Source: Citrobacter braakii (GTDB taxonomy: Bacteria; Pseudomonadota; Gammaproteobacteria; Enterobacterales; Enterobacteriaceae). From it: a DNA stretch of 64,000 nucleotides. Below, piece by piece: positions 25,693-34,578 of this stretch. The first letter of the stretch is position 1; each line of letters starts with the position of its first letter. Both the position numbers and the translations under genes were made by a program. The DNA lies in contig NZ_NAEW01000002.1 in the NCBI RefSeq assembly GCF_002075345.1, positions 124,001 through 188,000 of the forward strand, given 5' to 3'. Below the pieces are notes generated by a model. That model was not told the origin of the DNA, made no database searches, and was given only the letters and a program-made list of their open reading frames with translations.

Positions 25693-26030
25693 TGGAGTTT
25701 GGAATGAAACGTGTGGTGGCTTCAGTTCAGGCCGTTGCCATCCTCAACAGGATTTACAACGGCAGTCCGGTTTCCATCGCATCAATCAGCAAGGAATCAA
25801 AGCTGTCTGTGTCTTACCTCGAGCAGATTTTCTCGAAGCTGCGCAGCAGTGAAATTGTTACCAGTCAGCGTGGCGCCGGTGGCGGGTACCATCTTAGCAA
25901 AGCAAACCCCAGCGTGGCTGACGTTGTTCGCGCCGTTACTCACACGCCTGATTCATTTGAACCCGTGCTGAATGCCCTGGAGTGGGTCCCCGTCGCACAG
26001 CTGGCGCAGGGAAAATCCCCTACCCCATAA
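25692..26030 (+). CDS. Rrf2-family-like transcriptional regulator
   Basis: This 112-aa protein has a winged helix of Rrf2 type: AVAILNRIYNGSPVSIASIS, ESKLSVSYLEQIFSKLRSSE and QRGAGGGYHLSKANPSVADV match the IscR/NsrR N-terminal domain. The three cluster-binding Cys residues of Fe-S members are absent and the C-terminus is short, so it is probably a metal-free DNA-binding protein. It sits in the early phage operon, coupled to the gene before it. ATG 25692 was chosen by the TGATG overlap. Confidence 0.75.
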   Translation: MEFGMKRVVASVQAVAILNRIYNGSPVSIASISKESKLSVSYLEQIFSKLRSSEIVTSQRGAGGGYHLSKANPSVADVVRAVTHTPDSFEPVLNALEWVPVAQLAQGKSPTP

Positions 26031-26171
26031 AGCACAAAACCCGCGCAAGGCGGGTTAAGTACCCGGTCAGCCGACCAAAGCTTTCCGGAACGAGTTTTGA
26101 CCAATAACCACTACCTTAGGCGGCGATCATCAGCTGCCGGGTATCTTACAATCCTATGGAGCCCGAACGCA

Positions 26172-28643
26172 ATGTTAACGTATGCGTATCTTATTAAAGC
26201 CAAAGCGAAAGCAACTGAGGCAAAAAACCTGTTTTGCTGGTTCTCTGCGAAATCAGATTCCCGTGCAGAACGCGAAATCCTCAATATTCTCGAAGATAAC
26301 GATATTGCCGTCGGTCGTGGCGCCGACTATCAATTACCTGTCCGCACCAACTGGTTTGTTGTTGACGATCTTCCTGAGGAAAGCACACTTGATGACACAT
26401 GGTGCGATCGTTACGAACTGGCAGAAGACCAGCAAACGTGGCAACTGAAACAGAAGCCGGATAATGAAAATCTGGAGGCTTCCAGCCAGCAAAAACCTGA
26501 AACCTCCAGTGCCAATGTACCCACCAGCGATGCGCCAGCATTGCTCCGCCCCATATCTCGCCTGCGCCTGTCTCAGCGGCTGATTGCGCACCTGTTAAAT
26601 GACGGTGAAGAGAAGGAAATCAGTGAAGCGCGGCACGTCCAGATCGGGCAAATGGAACTGGACGAAAATGATCTCTATATACAAAACCTGTTACTGGCCG
26701 TTGCAAATGTGCCAGCGGCGAAAGAGCTTTCTGCTCATGTCGAGTGGAAGCTGGCAAACGCAATAAAAGAAGTCTTCGACCGTGAGCAGGTCTATACCAT
26801 TGCTTCATTTGAGGAATTTATTACCGAATGGATTGCGGAACCGAAAGCGCGGACTCAAACCATGCAGGAGTGGGTTAACGATAAGAAAGCACGAATTGTG
26901 GGTGATGAGCCCACCGTTCCACCTGTAACGCCAGAACTCATTACCGTTGCGACTCTCCCGCTACGCCAGCGCCTTTTGGCTCAGTTTATTTCTGATGAAT
27001 ATGCTTACCATATTGATACTGAACAGAAGAAAACCATTCAGGAACTTGAGCTGGATGTGGATAACAGCTACGTGCAAAATCTGCTGCTTGCCGCCGAGAA
27101 TGTAGAACCATTCAAGAAAGCGCCAGAGATCGATATCTGGAAAATTATCAGCGCGCTAAAAACTATTTTCCCGGTTGATGGTAAACGAGTGGATCTGTCT
27201 ACCGTAATTCAGTTCTTTAAGGCCTGGTTCAGTACTGAACACATTGACCGCGGATTGCTGGTTAAAGAGTGGTGTAAGGGCAATCGTGTGTCGCAGATTC
27301 AGCGCACTGATTCCGGAACCAACGCTGGTGGAGGCAATAAGACCGATCGCAACCCGGAACTTGTCCACACGCTGGACACTCTGGACATTGATATTGCGCT
27401 GGCCACACTTCCAATGGATTTCAACATCTACGATATCCCAGGTGGCGTTTTCCGTCGTGCAAAAGAGATCATTGCTAAAAACGAAAGCCCGTTCAAAGAG
27501 TGGTCCGTCGCCCTGCGCAAACGTGCTGGCATCCTAGATTATTCCCGTGCTGCTATTTTCGCGCTTATTCGCAGTGCAGAAGAAAACGCTCACCATTTCC
27601 CAGAGCTGCTGAGCCGTTACATCAATAAGAACCTGACTGAAACCGACCACCAGCACCCAACTGAAGAAACCCTGGCGGCAGCCGGTCACGTGCCAGAAAA
27701 AAGCTGGGAAAACGAGATTAACGAGAAAGTCACAGCTGAACAGAAGGCAGGAGTCGAACAACCAGAAATCGCCAACATGGGCAACGGAGTGTTCTCCATC
27801 GATGGCCTGATGGGGAACCAGCAAGCGCCAGCGCTTTCTGTCGTAGACCAGGTACGCCAGCGCGCCGTCGAGGATAAATTACATCATGCCTATACAGAGG
27901 AAGCCACCAGTGATGTGCAGATGGAAGAAACTGACAACAACGAAATCAAAGCTAATCCTGAAGTGTCTCAGAGCGAAACAGCAGTTTTGCCAGTTAAAAG
28001 CGCTGATGCAACTGGTGACGCGTCAGCTTCCCTGAATAATGAACCCGTTCACCATATTGATATGGATCCCCTGAACGCTTTTTATACTCACCTGATGGTT
28101 GATATGGAAACCATGGGCAACAGTCCTGATGCCCCAATAGTCTCTATCGGCGCTGTATTTTTTGATCCTTCAACTGGTAACACTGGTGCCGAGTTTTATC
28201 GGGTTGTCAGCCTTGAATCATCGATGTCGTTTGGCATGAAACCGGATGCCTCTACAATTCAGTGGTGGTTGAAACAATCACCTGAAGCCCGCTCTGCCAT
28301 TCTTGTTGATGAAGCTATGGGGCTGCGTGAATCCCTTGAACTTCTGGCTGACTTTATTGCTGAAAATGCTGCTAACGGTAGCCACACTGTTCAATTATGG
28401 GGTAATGGTTGCTCGTTTGATAACGTCATTCTCCGCCGCGCGTACGCGTTAACAGAAACTCCCTTCGCTGTTCCGTTCTGGAATGACAGGGACGTAAGGA
28501 CCATGGTCGAACTGGGTAAATCTGTCGGTATCAATCCACGCTTCGACATCCCGTTTGAAGGCGAGATGCATAATGCGCTTTCTGACGCCCGACATCAGGT
28601 CAAATACGTCTCTGCAATCTGGCAACGCCTGACCGCAAACTGA
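26172..28643 (+). CDS. RecE-like N-terminus with DEDD-type exonuclease domain
   Basis: This 823-aa protein resembles the N-terminal half of Rac prophage RecE for much of its length: FVVDDLPEESTLDDTWCDRY, then DRGLLVKEWCKGNRVSQIQR and TNAGGGNKTDR match. It has two related internal repeats (near residues 130 and 262, ending YIQNLLLA and YVQNLLLA). The C-terminal catalytic part is not the RecE PD-(D/E)XK nuclease. Residues about 637-823 form a DEDDh fold with MVDMETMG, GNGCSFDNV and HNALSDARHQ. It probably acts in phage recombination. Similar exonuclease VIII-type proteins occur in Salmonella prophages (recalled). Confidence 0.8.
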   Translation: MLTYAYLIKAKAKATEAKNLFCWFSAKSDSRAEREILNILEDNDIAVGRGADYQLPVRTNWFVVDDLPEESTLDDTWCDRYELAEDQQTWQLKQKPDNENLEASSQQKPETSSANVPTSDAPALLRPISRLRLSQRLIAHLLNDGEEKEISEARHVQIGQMELDENDLYIQNLLLAVANVPAAKELSAHVEWKLANAIKEVFDREQVYTIASFEEFITEWIAEPKARTQTMQEWVNDKKARIVGDEPTVPPVTPELITVATLPLRQRLLAQFISDEYAYHIDTEQKKTIQELELDVDNSYVQNLLLAAENVEPFKKAPEIDIWKIISALKTIFPVDGKRVDLSTVIQFFKAWFSTEHIDRGLLVKEWCKGNRVSQIQRTDSGTNAGGGNKTDRNPELVHTLDTLDIDIALATLPMDFNIYDIPGGVFRRAKEIIAKNESPFKEWSVALRKRAGILDYSRAAIFALIRSAEENAHHFPELLSRYINKNLTETDHQHPTEETLAAAGHVPEKSWENEINEKVTAEQKAGVEQPEIANMGNGVFSIDGLMGNQQAPALSVVDQVRQRAVEDKLHHAYTEEATSDVQMEETDNNEIKANPEVSQSETAVLPVKSADATGDASASLNNEPVHHIDMDPLNAFYTHLMVDMETMGNSPDAPIVSIGAVFFDPSTGNTGAEFYRVVSLESSMSFGMKPDASTIQWWLKQSPEARSAILVDEAMGLRESLELLADFIAENAANGSHTVQLWGNGCSFDNVILRRAYALTETPFAVPFWNDRDVRTMVELGKSVGINPRFDIPFEGEMHNALSDARHQVKYVSAIWQRLTAN

Positions 28644-28713
28644 TTTTCTAATTTCACATTTTAAGGATCCTGCCTGGTATGTTTTTACAGGCAGGCCATC
28701 AGAGAGATGAGCT

Positions 28714-28956
28714 ATGCACGAACTTACACTGTCTCCTCAGGAAATTGCAGAAATTACTGGCTATCAGCGCTACACCCACCAGCAGCGACAGCTGCGGTGT
28801 CACGGAATACCGTTCACCACTGATGGGCGGAACCGCCCAATTGTATTGCGCAGAAGTATTGATCCCGGAGTTTCTGAATTACCTAAGGTCGATGAATATG
28901 TTGCACTTGAGCCAAATTACGACGCAATCAATGGGCAGACCAAGAAAAGATCCTAA
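28714..28956 (+). CDS. DUF4224 small protein (excisionase-like)
   Basis: This 80-aa protein, MHELTLSPQEIAEITGYQRY then RQLRCHGIPFTTDGRNRPIV, is the DUF4224 layout: a winged-helix-like domain usually next to a phage integrase. It may act as a directionality factor. It overlaps the integrase start by 26 bp in another frame, which suggests coupled expression. Confidence 0.8.
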   Translation: MHELTLSPQEIAEITGYQRYTHQQRQLRCHGIPFTTDGRNRPIVLRRSIDPGVSELPKVDEYVALEPNYDAINGQTKKRS

Positions 28957-29950
28957 AGACAAGCACCTCCCACCACGCGTAACTAAAAACCGTTATAGCT
29001 ATGTGTGGAAGCCAAAAGGAACAAAACAAAGCGTAACTCTTGCACCTATTACCGGGACGAGTATGTCCCGGCTATGGGCGCGTTATGAAGAAGAAAAAGC
29101 CAAGCGTTCAGACGTAATGACATTTTCTAAATTATGGAAGTTATTCACCAGCAGCCCAGCTTTTGCTGAACTGGCTCCGCGGACACAGACTGATTACAGG
29201 TCGTATGAAAAAAACCTGGTCCCAGTATTCGGGAATATGCGAGCAGATGACATAAAAATTGAGATGGTCAGGATCTATATGGATAAACGTGGCCAACGCA
29301 GTATTAACCAGGCAAACCAAGAACTCGGCGGGATGTCGCGTGTTTTCTCATGGGGATATGAACGAGGGTACGTGAAAGGAAATCCGTGCAAAGGAGTGCG
29401 CAAGTTCTCTTTAAAAGCCCGTGACGTATACGTGACCGACGAAGAATATCAGGCAATTTATGAAGAGGCGGCACCAGCTCTCCGGGTTGGCATGGAGATA
29501 TCTTACTTATGTGCAGCTCGCGTTTCGGATGTTCTCTCTCTCAAATGGTCGCAAGTAAGCGAGGAAGGCATTTTTATCCAGCAGGGAAAGACCGGGACTA
29601 AACAAATAAAAGTCTGGACTGAACGGCTTCATAACGCCATCGAACTTGCAAAAACTCTGGGTGGGCGGGAAACGGTTATCTGTAGCAGCAAAAAAACTAA
29701 ATATTCGAAAAGTGGGTTTAACGATCTGTGGGAAACCGCAAGGAAAGCAGCAGGGAAAAAACTAAATAGAAAACTGCCGTGTACTTTTCATGATCTCAAA
29801 GCCAAGGGGATATCAGATTATGAAGGTTCAAGTAGAGACAAACAATTATTTTCAGGACACAAAACCGAAAGCCAAGTGTTAGTTTATGATAGAAAAATAA
29901 AAAAATCGCCGACATTAGATCTAGCCCCAGTTGATAAAACTGCCCACTAG
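28931..29950 (+). CDS. int: Prophage tyrosine integrase (tRNA-Ser site)
   Basis: This 339-aa tyrosine recombinase has an N-terminal arm-binding region (GRPRKDPKDKHLPPRVTKNR), a core-binding SAM-like domain (about 60-160) and a C-terminal catalytic domain. The catalytic Arg is in CAARVSDVLSLKW, Lys in QQGKTGTKQIK, box II reads FHDLKAKG (Lys where many have Arg), and GHKTESQVLVYDRK holds the His and nucleophile Tyr. ATG 28931 was chosen by homology; the frame is open upstream. The att site lies about 2 kb downstream, separated by the defence-like module. Confidence 0.92.
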   Translation: MGRPRKDPKDKHLPPRVTKNRYSYVWKPKGTKQSVTLAPITGTSMSRLWARYEEEKAKRSDVMTFSKLWKLFTSSPAFAELAPRTQTDYRSYEKNLVPVFGNMRADDIKIEMVRIYMDKRGQRSINQANQELGGMSRVFSWGYERGYVKGNPCKGVRKFSLKARDVYVTDEEYQAIYEEAAPALRVGMEISYLCAARVSDVLSLKWSQVSEEGIFIQQGKTGTKQIKVWTERLHNAIELAKTLGGRETVICSSKKTKYSKSGFNDLWETARKAAGKKLNRKLPCTFHDLKAKGISDYEGSSRDKQLFSGHKTESQVLVYDRKIKKSPTLDLAPVDKTAH

Positions 29951-29959
29951 GGCAGTTTT
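29936..29959. terminator. Bidirectional terminator between int and TOPRIM-like gene
   Basis: AAAACTGCCC / GGGCAGTTTT with a 4-nt loop gives T-tracts on both strands between convergent genes. The integrase TAG lies in the loop. Confidence 0.85.
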
Positions 29960-30491
29960 AAAACACAGTGAATACATCGCGTAAGTCAGTTAGTACCTCT
30001 CGGCAAATATGTCGATCGTCACTAATCACAGAGTTTATGTGTTGAAGTGTTATATACTCTTCATACCATTCTTGGGTTACAACATTTCTCAAATTATAAA
30101 ACCTATGAAACGAATCTTTCGCATCCTGCGAATTGATGAATTGTTGATTATGGCCCATTAACCTCATTAAAAACCCCTCCAAACATAATGGTGAGGATTG
30201 AATGATTTTTATGTCCCTATTCCTAGCCGCAGCTACTGCGTCAGTGGGTATTGCAAGATCTGAATCAATGAATACAACCCTTTTATCAAAACCACCAGCA
30301 TGATTTATAGCTGCCATTATCGCAGATTTCGGCCCTCCACCACCAGCATCATCTAGTCTGACACTAAAACCTGCGGCCCTAGTTGTTAAAAGGCGCTTTA
30401 AACAATCAGCAAATCTTTTGTCAGTTATTCCTTCACACATCAATAGTTTCGTTCGTTCAACACCGCGTTTTGCACGTTTGGGCTTGGTCAT
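29958..30491 (-). CDS. RloB-like/TOPRIM-type protein, defence module
   Basis: In this 177-aa protein, LLMCEGITDKRFADCLKRLL (Glu20) and RVVFIDSDLAI (Asp76, Asp78) give the E...DxD acidic pattern of a TOPRIM fold; SPLCLEGFLMRLMG resembles the conserved RloB segment (recalled). It is coupled to the upstream ATPase by an ATGA overlap. Paired ABC-type ATPase and TOPRIM proteins act in phage defence (OLD, Gabija, PARIS, RloA/RloB). Function here is inferred from pairing and position in a prophage end. No homology search was possible. Confidence 0.65.
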   Translation of the reverse strand: MTKPKRAKRGVERTKLLMCEGITDKRFADCLKRLLTTRAAGFSVRLDDAGGGGPKSAIMAAINHAGGFDKRVVFIDSDLAIPTDAVAAARNRDIKIIQSSPLCLEGFLMRLMGHNQQFINSQDAKDSFHRFYNLRNVVTQEWYEEYITLQHINSVISDDRHICREVLTDLRDVFTVF

Positions 30492-31762
30492 AAATCTGGT
30501 ACTCCACCAAATGCACCCGCCAAATATTTAGCTGCAATGTTATCATCTACCCGAGCTTCACTGGATGGAAAATCATCAAGCCTGTAGCACTCACTTTTGT
30601 TGTACTTTTTTTCAGTAATAAGTACCCGATATTTACCCAAGTAGTTTATTAACTCTGGTTTATGACAAGTAAATATTAATTGTGCATGCATCGGGTTTGT
30701 TTCTTTGCTTATGAATAACTCTAAAATTGGCTTAACCATATGTGGATGCAGGTCATCACCAAGTTCATCAATGAAGCATGCGGTCCCTTTCTTTAAGCAC
30801 TTCATAATATTATTCAATCTAACAAAGGCACTTTGAGTACCTGCGGATTCAAATGCAAATGGCAGTTCAAATTTTGTACCATCTTCCTTTGCATGAACAC
30901 CTTTTAAAAGATAATAAGTTTCTTTTTCACCATTTACATCAATTTTCTCCTCTTTCTCGATAATAATATCATCCAATCCAAGATCCCATTTTCGTAAAAT
31001 TCTTTTTACACTATTAAATGTAACAGTATCTTCATATAAATCTTCGGCAGTAGCTCCTAAATCCTCATAATCATAGCTATATCTACCCATGGCATTTACG
31101 TTTGTAGTATTGCTCATTTGCTCAGCAATACTCATAGCTAACGGAACACCCACACGCCTTGCAGCAGAAATGATACTGGTGTTAGATGGTGTTCTTTTAC
31201 CTTCAAGCCCACCCAATGGGAACAACTCAGATTTTTCTACATAATCGTATTTGATTGTCTTTAAAAAATCCTCTATTTCTTTGGGGCTAAGCTCATCACC
31301 TTTCTTATTTAAATTGTTTTTATAATTTTCTTTATTCAAGCCTCTTTTGAAAATATATATATTTTTATTATTTTCATTTTTTACATATAATTCTTCTTTA
31401 ATAATAAAATGATCACATGCTATAACAACGTAAGTATATACTTTCCCTTCTAACACAAAGCAAACTTTAATCATTCCCGGATTAACAAAAGGCCGGTTTA
31501 TGTTCAAATAAAGATATTCTGTAACTTTTGCAGGTATAGACCAGAAAAACCAGCTCAAAAAAGACATAGGTTTAATGAGAGTCGTTTTACCAGAGGCATT
31601 CGCTCCCATGATAGCAGTGATCAAATTGACCTTGTGGCCATCAACATCTACCCACAGTTCTTTTTTCTTATCCTTAGCTGTAGTAGTAAGGTCAACGAAC
31701 CCTCCTTCATCTTCAAAGCTACCGATATTCTTAATCTCATACCAAAGTATCGCGTTAGCCAT
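30488..31762 (-). CDS. RloA-like ABC-type ATPase, defence module
   Basis: This 424-aa AAA_15/AAA_21-like SMC/ABC-class ATPase has Walker A GANASGKT (residues 53-60), a signature-like ESAGTQS, Walker B ACFIDELGDDLHP (about residue 330) and a switch His in FTCHKPEL. The middle is a Lys/Asn-rich insertion. ATG 31762 was chosen because GAGGGG lies 6 nt upstream; the frame extends five codons further. The gene is far more AT-rich than the tail genes. Such ATPases sense phage components and license a partner nuclease; here the partner is the next gene. Confidence 0.7.
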   Translation of the reverse strand: MANAILWYEIKNIGSFEDEGGFVDLTTTAKDKKKELWVDVDGHKVNLITAIMGANASGKTTLIKPMSFLSWFFWSIPAKVTEYLYLNINRPFVNPGMIKVCFVLEGKVYTYVVIACDHFIIKEELYVKNENNKNIYIFKRGLNKENYKNNLNKKGDELSPKEIEDFLKTIKYDYVEKSELFPLGGLEGKRTPSNTSIISAARRVGVPLAMSIAEQMSNTTNVNAMGRYSYDYEDLGATAEDLYEDTVTFNSVKRILRKWDLGLDDIIIEKEEKIDVNGEKETYYLLKGVHAKEDGTKFELPFAFESAGTQSAFVRLNNIMKCLKKGTACFIDELGDDLHPHMVKPILELFISKETNPMHAQLIFTCHKPELINYLGKYRVLITEKKYNKSECYRLDDFPSSEARVDDNIAAKYLAGAFGGVPDL

Positions 31763-31914
31763 AACCCCTCTTTTCATACAAAAAAACGTTCAAAAGCACC
31801 ACATACTGAGTTTATAGTAGAAGATGTATATGGCAAGAAAAAAAAAGCAGACAGCATTTTATGACAAAATACTAGCTCTTGATTTGTAGTAATGGGGTAA
31901 TGTATGCGAAGGAA

Positions 31915-31946
31915 TATACCAAGAAAGTATACCAACACTATACCAA
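31915..31946. repeat. Integrase arm-site repeats near right att
   Basis: TATACCAA occurs at 31915, 31928 and 31939 in direct orientation. The same octamer (in AGTATACCAACAC) lies at 14206 on the other phage end. Repeats on both phage arms flanking the core fit lambda-type arm-binding sites for the integrase at 28931. Confidence 0.65.
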
Positions 31947-31984
31947 GTGTGACATGAGTCGTTGAAAGGAATTGAGCTAAGTGT

Positions 31985-32054
31985 TTGAATAGTGGCGGAG
32001 AGAGGGGGATTTGAACCCCCGGTAGAGTTGCCCCTACTCCGGTTTTCGAGACCG
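31985..32054 (-). repeat. Prophage right att repeat
   Basis: It is identical over 70 bp to 14033-14102. It covers the 3' 62 nt of tRNA-Ser plus 8 bp beyond, so integration regenerated an intact tRNA here using phage-borne 3' sequence. Weaker similarity continues outward on the left (GTCGTTGAAAG is shared by both sides). Confidence 0.93.
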
Positions 32055-32082
32055 GTCCATTCAGCCGCTCTGGCATCTCTCC
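31993..32082 (-). tRNA. serU: tRNA-Ser (CGA)
   Basis: This 90-nt class II tRNA on the minus strand starts GGAGAGATGC and ends CTCTCTCCGCCA with encoded CCA. It has a long variable arm (GGAGTAGGGGCAACTCTACC) and the anticodon loop TCTCGAA, so anticodon CGA reads UCG. This is a common integration target; the prophage occupies its 3' end. Confidence 0.97.
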
Positions 32083-32175
32083 GTTTTGGCGGTTGCCATG
32101 ATGCCAGGTAATTTGGCATTTTAACAGACCCAGTTCCGTCAATTTCGTTCAAGTGACGAGTTTGCGAGCAAAACG

Positions 32176-32973
32176 ATGATTAAGTGGCCCTGGAAAGAAC
32201 AAGAAGCAACCCGGAGTGACGATTGGCCGTGGGACGACGCCCTAGCTATTCCCCTTTTGGTGAATCTCACCGAGCAAGAACAAGCCAGACTTATTGCCCT
32301 GGCCGAGCGCTTTTTACAACAAAAAAGAGTAGTCGCTCTTCAGGGGTTTGAGCTGGACCCGCTAAAAAGTGCGCGCATTGCTCTGCTATTCTGTTTACCT
32401 GTTCTGGAAATGGGGATTGAGTGGCTCGACGGGTTTCATGAAGTTCTCATCTACCCTGCCCCATTTGTCGTAGACGATGAATGGGAAGACGATATTGGGC
32501 TGGTGCATAATCAACGCGTGGTACAGTCCGGGCAGAGTTGGCAACAAGGCCCGATAATCCTCAACTGGCTTGATATTCAGGATTCCTTTGATGCCTCCGG
32601 CTTTAATCTGATCATCCATGAAGTGGCGCACAAGCTTGATATGCGTAATGGCGATCGTGCCAGCGGTATTCCGGCGATTCCCCTACGCGATATCGCCGGT
32701 TGGGAACACGACCTGCATGCTGCAATGAACAATATTCAGGATGAGATCGATCTGGTTGGAGAAACTGCGTGCAGTATAGATGCCTACGCAGCGACCGATC
32801 CGGCTGAATGCTTTGCCGTGCTATCCGAGTATTTTTTCAGTGCTCCTGAATTATTTGCTCCGCGTTTTCCTGCCTTATGGCAGCGTTTCATCCAGTTTTA
32901 TCGCCAGAACCCCATGGAGCGGTTACGCGATACCCGGGGAGACGACGATTATCGCTCACCAAACACGCATTAA
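32176..32973 (+). CDS. mtfA: MtfA, Mlc titration factor/peptidase
   Basis: At 265 aa, as in E. coli (YeeI). MtfA binds and inactivates the repressor Mlc, raising ptsG expression, and is a zinc aminopeptidase. The zinc motif [12 protein letters not shown] is at about residues 150-161, with downstream Glu in [14 protein letters not shown] 32176 precedes [11 protein letters not shown]. Its position between serU and an asn tRNA is as in E. coli and Salmonella. Confidence 0.95.
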   Translation: MIKWPWKEQEATRSDDWPWDDALAIPLLVNLTEQEQARLIALAERFLQQKRVVALQGFELDPLKSARIALLFCLPVLEMGIEWLDGFHEVLIYPAPFVVDDEWEDDIGLVHNQRVVQSGQSWQQGPIILNWLDIQDSFDASGFNLIIHEVAHKLDMRNGDRASGIPAIPLRDIAGWEHDLHAAMNNIQDEIDLVGETACSIDAYAATDPAECFAVLSEYFFSAPELFAPRFPALWQRFIQFYRQNPMERLRDTRGDDDYRSPNTH

Positions 32974-33025
32974 CACTGAATTTGAAGATTAATTAACCAA
33001 TTGAAATGACGCGCTAATTTTACTG

Positions 33026-33054
33026 TTGACACCTCATGATGAGGTCAGTAATAT
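33026..33054 (+). promoter_or_regulatory. tRNA-Asn promoter
   Basis: TTGACA (33026-33031), a 17-bp spacer and TAATAT (33049-33054) are followed by a G+C-rich discriminator, typical of stable RNA promoters. The spacer carries a dyad, ACCTCATGATGAGGT. Confidence 0.85.
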
Positions 33055-33072
33055 GCGCCTCGTTCACACGAT

Positions 33073-33148
33073 TCCTCTGTAGTTCAGTCGGTAGAACGGC
33101 GGACTGTTAATCCGTATGTCACTGGTTCGAGTCCAGTCAGAGGAGCCA
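33073..33148 (+). tRNA. tRNA-Asn (GTT)
   Basis: This 76-nt tRNA starts TCCTCTGTAGTTCAGTCGG, has anticodon loop CTGTTAAT (GTT) and ends GTCAGAGGAGCCA with encoded CCA. It is identical to my memory of E. coli tRNA-Asn, of which several copies exist. Its 3' end is the attachment site of the island to the right. Confidence 0.97.
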
Positions 33149-33149
33149 A
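33133..33149 (+). repeat. Island left att (attL), 17 bp
   Basis: CCAGTCAGAGGAGCCAA is the 3' end of tRNA-Asn plus one base. It is repeated exactly at 44364-44380. Confidence 0.9.
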
Positions 33150-33309
33150 TTCACTGTTTTTATGCTTCTTCCTGAATCTCTATCTGTTTAAGATTCAACA
33201 AGTTAGCGTAAAAACCCTTCCCGGTGCGTATTGATTTAATCCTGTGCATCCGGGAAAATTGGTGGTCAGATTTGGGGTCAGGTTGGTTCGATTATGGAGT
33301 GACCCCCAT

Positions 33310-34578
33310 ATGTCTCTCAACGATACAAAAATCCGCAGTCTTAAACCTTCATCCAGACCCTTTAAGGTCTCCGATTCCCACGGTCTTTATCTCCTGGTCA
33401 GTCCGGGCGGCTCCCGTCACTGGTATCTCAAATACCGTATCAACGGCAGGGAATCCCGTATTGGTCTGGGCGCATATCCCGCTGTATCCCTCTCCGCTGC
33501 GCGTCAGCAACGTGAAGGCATTCGCCGGATGCTGGCTCAGAATATCAACCCGGCACAACAACGGGCGGCTGAACGGGCTTTACGCTCGCCGGAGAAAGTG
33601 TTTAAAACCGTCGCGCTTGCCTGGCATCAAAGCAACAAAAAATGGTCGCAGAATACCGCCGACCGCCTGCTTGCCAGCATGAACAATCATATCTTCCCGG
33701 TGATTGGTCATCTGTCAGTCACGGAACTTAAACCCCGTCATTTCATTGACCTGCTCAAAGGAATTGAAGCAAAGGGACTGCTGGAAGTTGCGTCCCGTAC
33801 CCGGCAGCACCTTTGTAACATCATGCGTTACGCCGTACATCATGGATTAACCGACAGTAACCCGGCGGCAAACCTCGACGGGGTGACGATGCCCCCTGTT
33901 AAACGCCATTATCCTGCCCTGCCGCTGGAAAGGCTGCCGGAACTGCTGGCGCGTATTGACGGTTATCAACAGGGACGAGAACTTACCCGGCTTGCCGTCC
34001 TGCTGACGCTGCATCTGTTTATCCGCTCCAGCGAACTGCGCTTTGCCCGCTGGAGCGAGATTGATTTCAGAAATAAGGTCTGGACAATCCCCGCCACCCG
34101 CGAAGCTATTGCGGGAGTACGTTATTCAGGGCGCGGCGCTAAAATGCGCACTGCGCACATCGTGCCACTGTCCCGCCAGGCCATCACCATTCTGAAAAGG
34201 ATTCAGGATATTTCCGGTCATCATGAGCTGGTGTTTCCCGGCGACCATAACCCGTTTAAGCCCATGTGTGAAAACACGGTCAACAAGGCGCTGCGGCTGA
34301 TGGGCTATGACACAAAACAGGATATCTGCGGTCACGGATTCCGGGCAATGGCGTGTAGTGCCCTGATGGAGTCGGGGTTGTGGTCACAGGATGCGGTGGA
34401 GCGTCAGATGAGCCACCAGGAGCGTAATACTGTACGGCTGGCTTATATTCATAAAGCGGAGCATCTGGAAGCCCGCAAGCAAATAATGCAGTGGTGGTCT
34501 GATTACCTGGATACGTGTCGGGAGGTTTACGTGCCGCCGTATATCCTGAGTCAGGAAAGAAGCAACAGGGTATCATGA
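33310..34578 (+). CDS. int: P4-type tyrosine integrase of the island
   Basis: This 422-aa P4-family integrase has the N-terminal DUF4102 domain (MSLNDTKIRSLKPSSRPFKV, SDSHGLYLLVSPGGSRHWYL). The core-binding domain spans about 95-190. The catalytic domain has Arg in HLFIRSSELRFARW, box II HGFRAMAC, His in MSHQERNTVRLAY and Tyr in LAYIHKAEH. ATG 33310 was chosen by domain start; the frame is open further upstream into the tRNA-proximal DNA. It sits 160 bp from tRNA-Asn, the standard orientation for islands at asn tRNAs. Confidence 0.94.
   Translation: MSLNDTKIRSLKPSSRPFKVSDSHGLYLLVSPGGSRHWYLKYRINGRESRIGLGAYPAVSLSAARQQREGIRRMLAQNINPAQQRAAERALRSPEKVFKTVALAWHQSNKKWSQNTADRLLASMNNHIFPVIGHLSVTELKPRHFIDLLKGIEAKGLLEVASRTRQHLCNIMRYAVHHGLTDSNPAANLDGVTMPPVKRHYPALPLERLPELLARIDGYQQGRELTRLAVLLTLHLFIRSSELRFARWSEIDFRNKVWTIPATREAIAGVRYSGRGAKMRTAHIVPLSRQAITILKRIQDISGHHELVFPGDHNPFKPMCENTVNKALRLMGYDTKQDICGHGFRAMACSALMESGLWSQDAVERQMSHQERNTVRLAYIHKAEHLEARKQIMQWWSDYLDTCREVYVPPYILSQERSNRVS

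Larger units (their letters stand above)
14033..32054. mobile_element. Cryptic lambdoid prophage in tRNA-Ser (serU)
   Basis: Perfect 70-bp direct repeats (14033-14102 and 31985-32054) bound about 18 kb of phage DNA. Order from the right: att, two-gene ATPase/TOPRIM module, integrase (+), DUF4224, exonuclease, Rrf2-like regulator, operators, repressor, operators, then leftward tail genes L', K, I, J', tail fibre, DinI- and UmuD'-like genes, a proL tRNA fragment, a hypothetical gene and a broken yedK. Head, packaging, lysis and replication genes are absent, so it cannot form particles alone. It could still be excised, as integrase and both att repeats look intact. Confidence 0.9.
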
